Part shown: positions 7,451-14,196 of the stretch, piece after piece
Layout of the letters: the number at the start of each line of letters is the position of its first letter
How positions within the stretch are numbered: position 1 is the first letter of the stretch
Assembly (NCBI GenBank): GCA_020059765.1
Contig: JAGVBM010000296.1
Coordinates: 1 to 19,376 of the forward strand
Direction of reading: 5' to 3'
Length of the DNA stretch: 19,376 bases
Origin: Bacillota bacterium
GTDB taxonomy: Bacteria > Bacillota > Bacilli > Tumebacillales > Effusibacillaceae
The notes under the pieces: generated by a model
Told to the model about the DNA's origin: nothing
The model's input: only the letters and a program-made list of their open reading frames with translations
The model's database searches: none
Position numbers and translations under genes: made by a program

Positions 7451-7830
7451 AGTTAAACATAATGTTCGGATTGCCGTTTGTCAATGCTGTATTTGCCCAT
7501 CGCGGAATAGAAATGACGGTTCCAAATGTTTTGGTGGACACGGGTTCAGCGACAACACTTCTCTCTGCCGAGATTGCTTTGGAACTTGGACTGGAGCCCG
7601 AGCTTACAGACACCATCCAAACGGTGCGGGGTATCGGCGGTAAAGAGTTCGTCTACGAGAAAAAAATTGACAAGCTTATGCTGGATTCCGTTTCCGTTCA
7701 GCACTATACGATCCAAATTGGTGATTTGGATTACGGCTTGGACAGTAACGGGATAATCGGAACGGATTTTCTGATGGCAGCGGGGATAGTTATCGATATG
7801 GGCGCAATGGAACTGTACGTTGAACCTTAA
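7447..7830 (+). CDS. retropepsin-like aspartic protease
   Basis: The 127-residue protein is a single-lobe aspartic protease fold like retroviral and bacterial retropepsins, which work as homodimers. VLVDTGSATTLL holds the catalytic Asp31 in the DTG motif. NGIIGTDFLMAAGIVIDM (from about residue 101) corresponds to the second hydrophobic-Gly element that packs behind the active site. It has no signal peptide, so it should act in the cytoplasm. Its ATG overlaps the stop of the 87-residue gene. B. subtilis has ysmB at this locus, so the pair is lineage-specific. The substrate is unknown, and the neighbour could be a substrate, inhibitor or adaptor (inference). Confidence 0.82.
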   Translation: MKLNIMFGLPFVNAVFAHRGIEMTVPNVLVDTGSATTLLSAEIALELGLEPELTDTIQTVRGIGGKEFVYEKKIDKLMLDSVSVQHYTIQIGDLDYGLDSNGIIGTDFLMAAGIVIDMGAMELYVEP

Positions 7831-7885
7831 TAGAAAGGGACGTTAATTTCTCCAATACATGTTTGGGTTGAGAGGATGAAGTTTT

Positions 7886-8692
7886 ATGGCAAGTGAAAAG
7901 CCGATCGGATTGTTTGATTCAGGCGTCGGAGGATTAACGGTCGTACGGGAAATGTTTCGGCAATTGCCACAGGAAAACCTGATATACGTCGGTGACAGCG
8001 CCCGTTGCCCCTACGGCAGCAGGCCTGTAGAACAAGTTCGCCAATTTTCCTTTGAGATTATGGACTTTCTGGTCGAGCAGGACGTGAAAATGATCGTGAT
8101 TGCCTGCAATACGGCAACGGCGGTCAGTTTGACGGAAGCCCGGGTACGGTACCCCGTCCCCGTGCTTGGAGTCATCACCCCGGGCAGTCGAGCGGCGATC
8201 AGTGCCACCCGTACGGAACGAATCGGCGTAATTGGCACGGAAGTCACCGTGTCTTCGGGATCTTATGCACGGGAAATGCATCGCATCAATCCGAGGCTGC
8301 AAGTGGTGAGCCAAGCCTGTCCGCCATTTGTCAAACTGGTGGAGGATGGGGACTTGGATTCACAGGAAACGGAGCGGATCGTCCGTGACTATCTCGCACC
8401 GCTGCAGCATGAAATGTTAGATACGCTGATCCTTGGCTGCACCCATTACCCTCTCCTGCAGCCGGTTATTCAAAAAGTGGCGGGCAGTAAGGTGCAACTG
8501 ATCTCCTCGGCGGAAGAAACGGCCAGGGAAGCATCGTTTATCTTGGCTGAGAAAGATCTGCTGCAGACTGACAACCCCGCTCCCGTTCACCGGTTTTACA
8601 CGACGGGTGACGCGGCCCATTTTACCGACGTGGCGGAGCGCTGGCTGGAACGGAAAGTCGAGGTCCGCAGCCTGTCATTGGGGATAAAATAA
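7886..8692 (+). CDS. murI: glutamate racemase
   Basis: The enzyme interconverts L- and D-glutamate in the cytoplasm to supply D-Glu for peptidoglycan. The 268-residue protein shows the family motifs GLFDSGVGGLTV (8-19), DSARCPYG, ACNTATA with Cys74, and LGCTHYPLL with Cys185. These two cysteines are the acid/base pair and match the positions in B. subtilis RacE. The ATG at 7886 follows GAGAGGA by about 9 nt. It lies 55 nt after the retropepsin-like gene with no terminator seen, so read-through is possible. B. subtilis also has racE followed by gerM. Confidence 0.97.
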   Translation: MASEKPIGLFDSGVGGLTVVREMFRQLPQENLIYVGDSARCPYGSRPVEQVRQFSFEIMDFLVEQDVKMIVIACNTATAVSLTEARVRYPVPVLGVITPGSRAAISATRTERIGVIGTEVTVSSGSYAREMHRINPRLQVVSQACPPFVKLVEDGDLDSQETERIVRDYLAPLQHEMLDTLILGCTHYPLLQPVIQKVAGSKVQLISSAEETAREASFILAEKDLLQTDNPAPVHRFYTTGDAAHFTDVAERWLERKVEVRSLSLGIK

Positions 8693-8760
8693 AACAAGCA
8701 TACTTCGTCCACCCCCTCGTATATATAAAAGTAGAAAATGAGGATTGAGGAGGACGTAAG

Positions 8761-9762
8761 ATGCGTCACAAGAAAACAGCATTGGCAGGTGCATTGGTGG
8801 TTTTGATGGCGGGCACGACAGGGTGCGGCATGTTTACCCCCGCATCCAGTCCGTTGGATCCGCCGCCGACAGATGCGAACAAAATGAGCGACAAACAGAC
8901 GAACATGATGTCGTCCACTCTGTATTTTGCGGACGAAAAAGGGTTTGTGGTGCCGCTTCGGGTGAGCCTTCCGAGAGCGGAAGGCGTGCTGAACCAAGCG
9001 TTAACCTATTTGACTCCGGAAAAGTCGGAGGCCTTGCTGACGGGAACCGGACTTCACTCCGTCATCCCGAAAGGGACCAAAATGACGGTCAACGTGAAAG
9101 ACAACATGGCGATCGTCGATTTTAACAATGAGATTATGAAGATTAAAGATCCGAAAGCGGAGCAGCAGTTGGTGGACGCTGTGATTTGGACACTGACCGA
9201 ACAGCCGAACATCAAACAGGTGCAATTGAAAGTGAACGGAAACACGGTGCCTGCCCTGCCCGCCAGCTACACGCCAATCGGGCAGCCTTTAAGCCGCGCC
9301 AATGGAATCAACTTGCAGGTGTCGCCCAATATCAATCCGATGGAAACTACCAGGGTCACTTTATACTACCAACGGACCAACAGTGTCGGCAATTTCAGTT
9401 ATCTCGTACCGATCACACGGATGATCGCCAAAACGACTGAAGATCCGGTCAAGACGACGATTGCCCAGTTGGAAGCGGGACCGATGAACTCTAATTTGAA
9501 GCCGACGCTGGCTCCTTCCAGCAAGCTGCTTGATGCGAAAATGTCGGGCGACACGGTGACGCTTGATTTTGACAATTTGCTGACGGAGGGCGCAACGACC
9601 GAGCAAAACAAATTGTTTAACTCGATTGTTCTGTCGGTGCTGGAAAACTCGACGGTACAAAAAGTGAAGATCACTGTAAAAGGACAGACACCGAATGCAA
9701 CCGGAATGGATCTGAGCAAGCCGATGCTCCGTCCGCAAACGATCAACCAAAAACCTCTCTGA
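8761..9762 (+). CDS. gerM: spore lipoprotein GerM (two GerMN domains)
   Basis: GerM is a membrane-attached lipoprotein needed for normal sporulation and germination in B. subtilis; it is part of the mother cell-forespore channel apparatus. The 333-residue protein has a lipoprotein signal (KK near the start, hydrophobic stretch 7-18, TTGC with lipidated Cys22). A proline-rich linker is followed by two GerMN repeats, roughly residues 75-175 and 220-315. Each repeat contains a -G-V-FDN/-DFNNE strand and a helix plus KVxVKGxT end. A strong AGGAGG (8748-8753) precedes the ATG. The upstream 68 nt has AT-rich -10-like sequence (TATATATAAA), but I cannot assign a sigma factor. A hairpin follows the stop. 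Confidence 0.92.
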   Translation: MRHKKTALAGALVVLMAGTTGCGMFTPASSPLDPPPTDANKMSDKQTNMMSSTLYFADEKGFVVPLRVSLPRAEGVLNQALTYLTPEKSEALLTGTGLHSVIPKGTKMTVNVKDNMAIVDFNNEIMKIKDPKAEQQLVDAVIWTLTEQPNIKQVQLKVNGNTVPALPASYTPIGQPLSRANGINLQVSPNINPMETTRVTLYYQRTNSVGNFSYLVPITRMIAKTTEDPVKTTIAQLEAGPMNSNLKPTLAPSSKLLDAKMSGDTVTLDFDNLLTEGATTEQNKLFNSIVLSVLENSTVQKVKITVKGQTPNATGMDLSKPMLRPQTINQKPL

Positions 9763-9771
9763 TACGAACAA

Positions 9772-9808
9772 GCCGGCAGGACATCTGAGTGGTCTGCCGG
9801 CCTGTTGT
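9772..9808 (+). terminator. hairpin terminator after gerM
   Basis: GCCGGCAG (9772-9779) pairs exactly with CTGCCGGC (9794-9801). The tail is TGTTGTTG rather than a clean T run, so termination strength is uncertain. Confidence 0.6.
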
Positions 9809-9844
9809 TGAAAGGGAGGCTGATCCAAAGTCCTGCAGGATATA

Positions 9845-9873
9845 TTGGATTCGGGGATAGGGTATGTTAGTAT
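9845..9873 (+). promoter_or_regulatory. possible sigma-A promoter for rph
   Basis: TTGGAT (9845-9850), 17 bp, then TAGTAT (9868-9873). Both boxes are 4/6 matches. It lies 34 nt before the rph start, after the gerM hairpin. Confidence 0.4.
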
Positions 9874-9907
9874 AGAGTGCAAAGATCTGGCAAACGGAGG
9901 GAATAAG

Positions 9908-10651
9908 ATGAGACCGGACGGCCGAGACCACAACCAGACCCGGCAGGTAACGATTGAACGAAACGTCAACAAACATGCGGAAGGGTCTGTTCTTATAACC
10001 GTAGGAGACACGAAAGTCATTTGCACCGCTACGATCGAAGAAAAGGTTCCGCCTTTCTTGAGGGGAACCGGGCAAGGTTGGATCACGGCCGAATATTCCA
10101 TGCTGCCCCGGGCCACGCCGAACCGCAACCAACGAGAGTCGACGAAGGGTAAAGTCGGCGGCAGGACCATGGAAATCCAGCGCTTGATCGGGCGGGCATT
10201 GCGTTCTGTCGTGGATTTGCAGGGGTTGGGCGAACGGACCATTTGGCTGGACTGCGATGTGATTCAAGCTGACGGAGGAACCCGAACGACTTCAATAACC
10301 GGGGCGTTTGTAGCAATGGCGGATGCCCTTTACATGCTGGTGCAAAAAGGCACCCTGAACCGAATTCCGCTGACCGATTATTTGGCAGCCGTCAGCGTCG
10401 GAGTCGTCAATGATGCAGCGGTCCTTGACCTGAATTACGAGGAAGATTCAACGGCGAAAGTCGATATGAATGTGGTCATGACCGGCAGCGGCAAATATGT
10501 GGAGATTCAGGGGACCGGCGAGGAAAATCCGTTCTCGGCGGATGAACTCCATCAATTGTTGGAACTGGCCAAGACCGGGATCGAGCATTTGATTCACAAA
10601 CAAAAAGACGCCCTGGGCGAAACCTCCGGTTTGATCGGCAACGGCAGGTAA
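9908..10651 (+). CDS. rph: ribonuclease PH
   Basis: This phosphorolytic 3'-5' exoribonuclease trims tRNA 3' ends in the cytoplasm as a hexameric ring. The 247-residue protein begins MRPDGRD. It carries the phosphate-binding GGRTMEIQRLIGRALR segment with Arg86, the core ADGGTRTTSITGA, and the acidic DLNYEEDSTAKVDMN segment expected to bind metal. The ATG at 9908 sits 5-6 nt after CGGAGGG; the longer upstream in-frame start would include the promoter and ribosome binding site. rdgB follows after 26 nt, as in B. subtilis (rph-ysnA-ysnB). Confidence 0.97.
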   Translation: MRPDGRDHNQTRQVTIERNVNKHAEGSVLITVGDTKVICTATIEEKVPPFLRGTGQGWITAEYSMLPRATPNRNQRESTKGKVGGRTMEIQRLIGRALRSVVDLQGLGERTIWLDCDVIQADGGTRTTSITGAFVAMADALYMLVQKGTLNRIPLTDYLAAVSVGVVNDAAVLDLNYEEDSTAKVDMNVVMTGSGKYVEIQGTGEENPFSADELHQLLELAKTGIEHLIHKQKDALGETSGLIGNGR

Positions 10652-10677
10652 CCTCAGTCACAAGGAGAGAGAAACGA

Positions 10678-11268
10678 GTGAGAGTGGTGCTTGCGACCCG
10701 CAATCAGGGGAAAATTCGGGAATTTGCCGACACTTTGTCCGAATTGCGATGGGAAATCACGGCCCTTCCCGAATCTGTCCCGCCGGTAACGGAAGACGGA
10801 ATGACATTTGAAGAGAATGCGCGGAAAAAAGCGGAAGCGGTGGCAAACCTCTTGAATCTTCCGGTATTGGCCGACGATTCCGGTTTGCAAGTCGACGCGC
10901 TGGAGGGGAGGCCGGGCGTTTTTTCCGCCCGCTATGCAGGCGAACAAGCGTCTGACGAAGCGAACAACCGGAAATTGCTGCATGAATTGACAGGCGTTCC
11001 GGCTGACAAACGCACGGCCCGGTTTGTTTGTGCGCTTGCCTATGCGAAACCCGGCGAACCGACGGTCATGGTGCGCGGGGAATGTGAAGGCGTCATCCTG
11101 GACGAATTGAAAGGGAATGACGGATTTGGGTATGATCCTTTGTTTTATGTGCCGGAAGCAGAGAAAACATTCGGTGAGCTGGCGTTAACTGAAAAGAACA
11201 GGATCAGCCACCGAGCACGGGCGATTCAAACCTTGCTCAAAGTTCTTTCAGCGGAGGATCGGGCATGA
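10678..11268 (+). CDS. rdgB: XTP/dITP (non-canonical purine NTP) pyrophosphatase
   Basis: The enzyme hydrolyses dITP, ITP and XTP to monophosphate and pyrophosphate, removing deaminated purines from the nucleotide pool. The 196-residue Ham1/RdgB-family protein has the phosphate-binding LATRNQGKIREF near the N-terminus. LADDSGLQVDALEGRPGVFS contains the catalytic/metal acidic residues, and FGYDPLF with a SHRARA end completes the site. The start is GTG at 10678, with AAGGAG (10662-10667) 10 nt upstream. Its stop overlaps the ATG of the next gene (ATGA), showing translational coupling. It corresponds to ysnA of B. subtilis. Confidence 0.96.
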   Translation: MRVVLATRNQGKIREFADTLSELRWEITALPESVPPVTEDGMTFEENARKKAEAVANLLNLPVLADDSGLQVDALEGRPGVFSARYAGEQASDEANNRKLLHELTGVPADKRTARFVCALAYAKPGEPTVMVRGECEGVILDELKGNDGFGYDPLFYVPEAEKTFGELALTEKNRISHRARAIQTLLKVLSAEDRA

Positions 11269-11795
11269 AGATCTGTATCGTGAGTGATTCCCATGGCCGG
11301 ACGGACCGCATCGAGCAGGCTGCTCGTCGCCATCCGGGGATTGATCTGCTGATTCACGCCGGGGATCATGCAGATGACGCGGCCATTGTCAAAGATTTGC
11401 AAGTGAAGGCTGTATGCGGCAACTGTGACCGTCCAGGCGCGGCGGAAGCAGAAGAGTTGATCGACTTGTACGGCATCCGGATTCTGGTGACACACGGCCA
11501 CCATTATCAGGTCAAGCATAGTTTATTGCCCCTCTTGTACCGGGCACAAGAAATGAAAGCACAAATTGCGGTGTTCGGCCATTCTCATGTTCCGTTGATT
11601 GTGGAAGAGCAGGGAATTCTGTTCATCAATCCGGGAAGTTTGTCCCACCCGCGCGGCGGCTTTCAGGTTCCGTCTTATGCGGTGCTCGACTTGGAACCTT
11701 CTGCCTCCGGCGTACGAGTCCGCATTCGGCACCGTGACGCGAGTGGGAAGCCAATGAATGGTTTTGCTGTCAACAAATTTTTTTTGAATCAATAA
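11265..11795 (+). CDS. yfcE: YfcE/YsnB-type metallophosphoesterase
   Basis: The 176-residue protein is a small calcineurin-like phosphodiesterase with a two-metal site. Motifs in order are IVSDSHG (D8, H10), HAGDHAD, GNCD, THGHHY and FGHSHVP, followed by NPGSLSHPRGG, which is typical of the MJ0936/YfcE group. It acts on artificial phosphodiesters in studied relatives, and the natural substrate is unknown. It is coupled to rdgB by a 4-nt overlap. The C-terminal 20 residues are basic. No clear terminator follows the stop before the tRNA promoter. Confidence 0.9.
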   Translation: MKICIVSDSHGRTDRIEQAARRHPGIDLLIHAGDHADDAAIVKDLQVKAVCGNCDRPGAAEAEELIDLYGIRILVTHGHHYQVKHSLLPLLYRAQEMKAQIAVFGHSHVPLIVEEQGILFINPGSLSHPRGGFQVPSYAVLDLEPSASGVRVRIRHRDASGKPMNGFAVNKFFLNQ

Positions 11796-11822
11796 TTTGT
11801 CAGTTTCACTGCATGTTTCCTC

Positions 11823-11852
11823 TTGACGCAATGAAGCAATTTTTCATATACT
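11823..11852 (+). promoter_or_regulatory. sigma-A promoter of the tRNA gene
   Basis: TTGACG (11823-11828), 18 bp, then TATACT (11847-11852), both 5/6 matches. It lies about 40 nt upstream of the tRNA and explains its expression independently of yfcE. Confidence 0.7.
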
Positions 11853-11891
11853 ATAGTCTGTTCACCGGTTTGCCCGGTTGATCCTATATGG

Positions 11892-11968
11892 GTGCCTATA
11901 GCTCAGCTGGATAGAGCATTCGCCTTCTAAGCGAAATGTCGCAGGTTCAAATCCTGCTAGGCACGCCA
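11892..11968 (+). tRNA. tRNA-Arg (anticodon UCU)
   Basis: A complete cloverleaf is visible. The acceptor stem is GTGCCTA (11892-11898) / TAGGCAC (11958-11964). The D arm is GCTC-AGCTGGATA-GAGC. The anticodon stem TTCGC/GCGAA surrounds loop CTTCTAA with anticodon TCT at 11926-11928. The T arm is GCAGG-TTCAAAT-CCTGC. The discriminator is G and CCA is encoded (11966-11968). It reads AGA and probably AGG codons. Confidence 0.96.
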
Positions 11969-11975
11969 AATTCAT

Positions 11976-12008
11976 CCCGTTCGGATGGACTTTGTTTCAC
12001 CGGACGGG
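11976..12008 (+). other. hairpin in the tRNA 3' trailer
   Basis: CCCGTTCGG (11976-11984) pairs with CCGGACGGG (12000-12008) with one G-U wobble, but no T run follows. It starts 7 nt after the tRNA CCA and precedes the true terminator. It may help 3' processing. Confidence 0.45.
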
Positions 12009-12020
12009 ACCGCAGAATGC

Positions 12021-12050
12021 AAAAGCAGCATGCAGGATGCTGCTTTTTTA
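12021..12050 (+). terminator. tRNA transcript terminator
   Basis: AAAAGCAGCAT (12021-12031) pairs with ATGCTGCTTTT (12037-12047) around a 5-nt loop, and the T run extends to 12049. It separates the tRNA transcript from tig. Confidence 0.9.
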
Positions 12051-12106
12051 GTCTGCTATTGATCAATCCCTTCGGCAAACCGTTCTGCAATCGTTTTGCA
12101 AAGTAT

Positions 12107-12134
12107 TTGAAAGCTTGCGCAGTTATGCTATAAT
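12107..12134 (+). promoter_or_regulatory. sigma-A promoter of tig
   Basis: TTGAAA (12107-12112, 5/6), 16 bp, then a perfect TATAAT (12129-12134) with an extended TGC just before it. The leader to the tig ATG is about 65 nt, and nothing else is evident in it. Confidence 0.8.
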
Positions 12135-12204
12135 GAAATGGTTGCTTTTAAGGAAATTCCGCCATACATATCGTGCATTGGATGTTTTTTAAGGAGGATT
12201 TTTG

Positions 12205-13497
12205 ATGTTTGCAAAGTGGGAAAAGACAGAAGCCAATATTGGCGTGCTGGAAGTGGAAATTGACAGCCAACAATTAGATGATGCGCTCGATAAAGCGTTT
12301 AAAAAAGTGGTGAAACAGGTCAAAGTGCCCGGGTTCCGCCAAGGCAAGGTACCCCGGAAAATTTTCGAACAACGTTTCGGCATTCAAGCCCTGTATGAGG
12401 ACGCTTTGGATTTTCTGCTGCCGGACGCTTACGGCCATGCAGTGGAAGAAGCAAAGATTGAGCCGGTATCCCGTCCGCAAATTGATATCGTTCAGATTGA
12501 ACAAGGCAAACCGTTGATCTTCAAAGCGACCGTTACGGTAAAGCCGGAGGTGCAACTGGGCGAATACAAGAACCTGCCGATCGAATCCGCAGAGTTTGAA
12601 GTGAAGGCGGAAGATGTGGAAGCCGAACTGGTGAATCTGCAAAAGTCCCACGCCGAAATCATTGTTGTGGAAGATGGTGAATCGGCAGAAGGCGATACGG
12701 TGATCATCGACTTTAAGGGATTCGTGAACGGTGAAGCGTTCGAAGGCGGCGAAGCCGAGAAATATCAGCTTGAAATCGGTTCCGGTACGTTCATTCCTGG
12801 CTTTGAAGAGCAACTGATCGGCATGAAAAAAGGCGAAGATCGCGACATCGACGTAACTTTCCCGGCAGATTACCATGTGGCGGGTCTGGCTGGACAACCG
12901 GCAGTGTTTAAGATTCATCTGCATGAAATCAAGCGCAAACAGTTGCCTGTATTGGACGATGAATTTGCGAAGGATATCTCCGAGTTCAATACTTTGGATG
13001 AACTGAAAGCGGACGTCGAACAGAAATTGCAGGAAAAAGCGGAAAATGACAAAAAGGCATACATCGAAGATCAAATTATTGAGAAAGCTGTATCTAACGC
13101 CAATTTTGAGCTTCCGCAAGAAATGGTCGACAGTGAAATCGACATAATGGTGGACGATTTCAAACAGCGTCTGCAAATGCAGGGCATTCCGTATGACGCG
13201 TATCTGCAGTATACCGGTTCTTCGGAAGCAGCGCTGCGTGCCGACATGCAAGAAAACGCGGCAAAGCGTGTACGTACCCGATTGGTTCTTGAGCAAATCG
13301 GCAAGGTTGAAAACATTGAAGCAACCGAAGATGATCTGCACGAAGAAATTGCCAAAATTGCAGATTCCGCTCAAATGGACTTTAACCAGGTGAAGCAGAT
13401 TCTCGAATCGCGCGATCCGAACCTTTCTGGGCTTCGCGGCGATATCGTGGCGCGCAAAACGGTCGCCTTCTTAGTTGACAATAGCAAAGTCTCGTAA
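12205..13497 (+). CDS. tig: trigger factor (ribosome-associated chaperone/PPIase)
   Basis: Trigger factor binds the ribosome exit tunnel and folds nascent chains. The 430-residue protein has the three expected domains. The N-terminal ribosome-binding domain carries the signature GFRQGK (43-48). An FKBP-type prolyl isomerase domain (about 160-245) starts at GDTVIIDFKGFVNGE. A long helical C-terminal chaperone domain follows. The ATG at 12205 is preferred over TTG at 12202 because AAGGAGG (12191-12197) is then 7 nt away. It heads the proteostasis block tig-clpP-clpX-lonB-lonA. A strong terminator separates it from clpP. Confidence 0.97.
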   Translation: MFAKWEKTEANIGVLEVEIDSQQLDDALDKAFKKVVKQVKVPGFRQGKVPRKIFEQRFGIQALYEDALDFLLPDAYGHAVEEAKIEPVSRPQIDIVQIEQGKPLIFKATVTVKPEVQLGEYKNLPIESAEFEVKAEDVEAELVNLQKSHAEIIVVEDGESAEGDTVIIDFKGFVNGEAFEGGEAEKYQLEIGSGTFIPGFEEQLIGMKKGEDRDIDVTFPADYHVAGLAGQPAVFKIHLHEIKRKQLPVLDDEFAKDISEFNTLDELKADVEQKLQEKAENDKKAYIEDQIIEKAVSNANFELPQEMVDSEIDIMVDDFKQRLQMQGIPYDAYLQYTGSSEAALRADMQENAAKRVRTRLVLEQIGKVENIEATEDDLHEEIAKIADSAQMDFNQVKQILESRDPNLSGLRGDIVARKTVAFLVDNSKVS

Positions 13498-13503
13498 TAT
13501 CGT
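13475..13503 (+). promoter_or_regulatory. possible promoter at the 3' end of tig
   Basis: TTGACA (13475-13480, perfect), 17 bp, then TATCGT (13498-13503, 4/6). A transcript would start about 20 nt before the tig terminator hairpin and would have to read through it to reach clpP. No CtsR-like heptad repeat was seen nearby. Confidence 0.3.
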
Positions 13504-13527
13504 GTATCATAACACTAAGGGTTGACA

Positions 13528-13558
13528 CAAGGCACTTTTTTAAAAGTGCCTTGTTTTT
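13528..13558 (+). terminator. tig terminator / clpP leader hairpin
   Basis: A perfect 12-bp stem CAAGGCACTTTT (13528-13539) / AAAAGTGCCTTG (13542-13553) is followed by five T residues. It lies between tig and clpP. The A/T end of the stem next to the 2-nt loop probably opens. Confidence 0.9.
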
Positions 13559-13585
13559 CCAATCTCAACCAGGAGGGATAACCGG

Positions 13586-14185
13586 ATGAATCTTGTACCT
13601 ATTGTTGTCGAACAAACCAGCAGGGGAGAACGTTCTTACGACATTTATTCCCGTTTGCTGATGGATCGAATTATTTTCATAGGCACACCGATCAACGACC
13701 ATGTGGCGAATCTTGTTGTTGCACAATTGTTATTCCTTGCTGCAGAGGACTCGGAGAAGGACATCCATCTATACATAAACAGCCCGGGGGGTTCGATTAC
13801 CGCCGGCATGGCGATCTATGACACAATGCAATTCATTAAACCGGATGTTTCCACGATTTGTGTGGGAATGGCGGCTTCCATGGGGTCTTTCCTGCTGACG
13901 GCAGGTGCGAAAGGCAAGCGTTACGCATTGCCGCACAGCGAGATTATGATTCATCAACCTCTCGGTGGTATACAAGGGCAAGCGGCCGACATCAAGATCC
14001 ATGCCGATTGGATCTTGCGGACGAAAGAAAAGATCAACCGGATCTATGCGGAACGAACCGGGCAGCCGCTTGAAAAGATTGAACGAGACACTGACCGCGA
14101 CAATTTTATGACGGCTGAGCAGTCCAAAGAGTATGGCCTGATCGATGCCGTGATCTCCCGGTCAGACTTGAAAGACTTGAAATAA
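13586..14185 (+). CDS. clpP: ATP-dependent Clp protease proteolytic subunit
   Basis: ClpP forms the tetradecameric serine peptidase chamber that works with ClpX or other Clp ATPases. The 199-residue protein has the complete triad Ser98 (GMAASMGS), His123 (IHQPLGG) and Asp172 (DRDNF). Other family motifs include INSPGG and GKRYALPHSEIMIHQP. The ATG at 13586 follows AGGAGGG by 8 nt. It ends 11 nt before the clpX start, so the two share a transcript. In B. subtilis clpP stands alone elsewhere, whereas tig-clpP-clpX is the arrangement of proteobacteria and clostridia. Confidence 0.97.
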   Translation: MNLVPIVVEQTSRGERSYDIYSRLLMDRIIFIGTPINDHVANLVVAQLLFLAAEDSEKDIHLYINSPGGSITAGMAIYDTMQFIKPDVSTICVGMAASMGSFLLTAGAKGKRYALPHSEIMIHQPLGGIQGQAADIKIHADWILRTKEKINRIYAERTGQPLEKIERDTDRDNFMTAEQSKEYGLIDAVISRSDLKDLK

Positions 14186-14196
14186 GGGGTGAAGAC

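Noticed and set aside
8697..8730. Sigma-E or sigma-K promoter for gerM
   Set aside because: GCATACTT and CGTATATATA were compared with the consensus boxes, but neither combination gave an acceptable match with correct spacing.
11892..11968. tRNA-Arg as an integration site for a mobile element
   Set aside because: No integrase, duplicated tRNA 3' end or foreign-looking genes follow. Conserved tig begins about 240 nt downstream.
12274..13374. A 366-codon open frame on the - strand opposite tig
   Set aside because: The composition is Phe/His-rich shadow sequence with no domain motifs. Trigger factor on the + strand accounts for this stretch.
13522..13527. A second TTGACA as a -35 box for clpP
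   Set aside because: At 16-18 bp spacing the -10 position falls within the terminator stem and has no resemblance to TATAAT.
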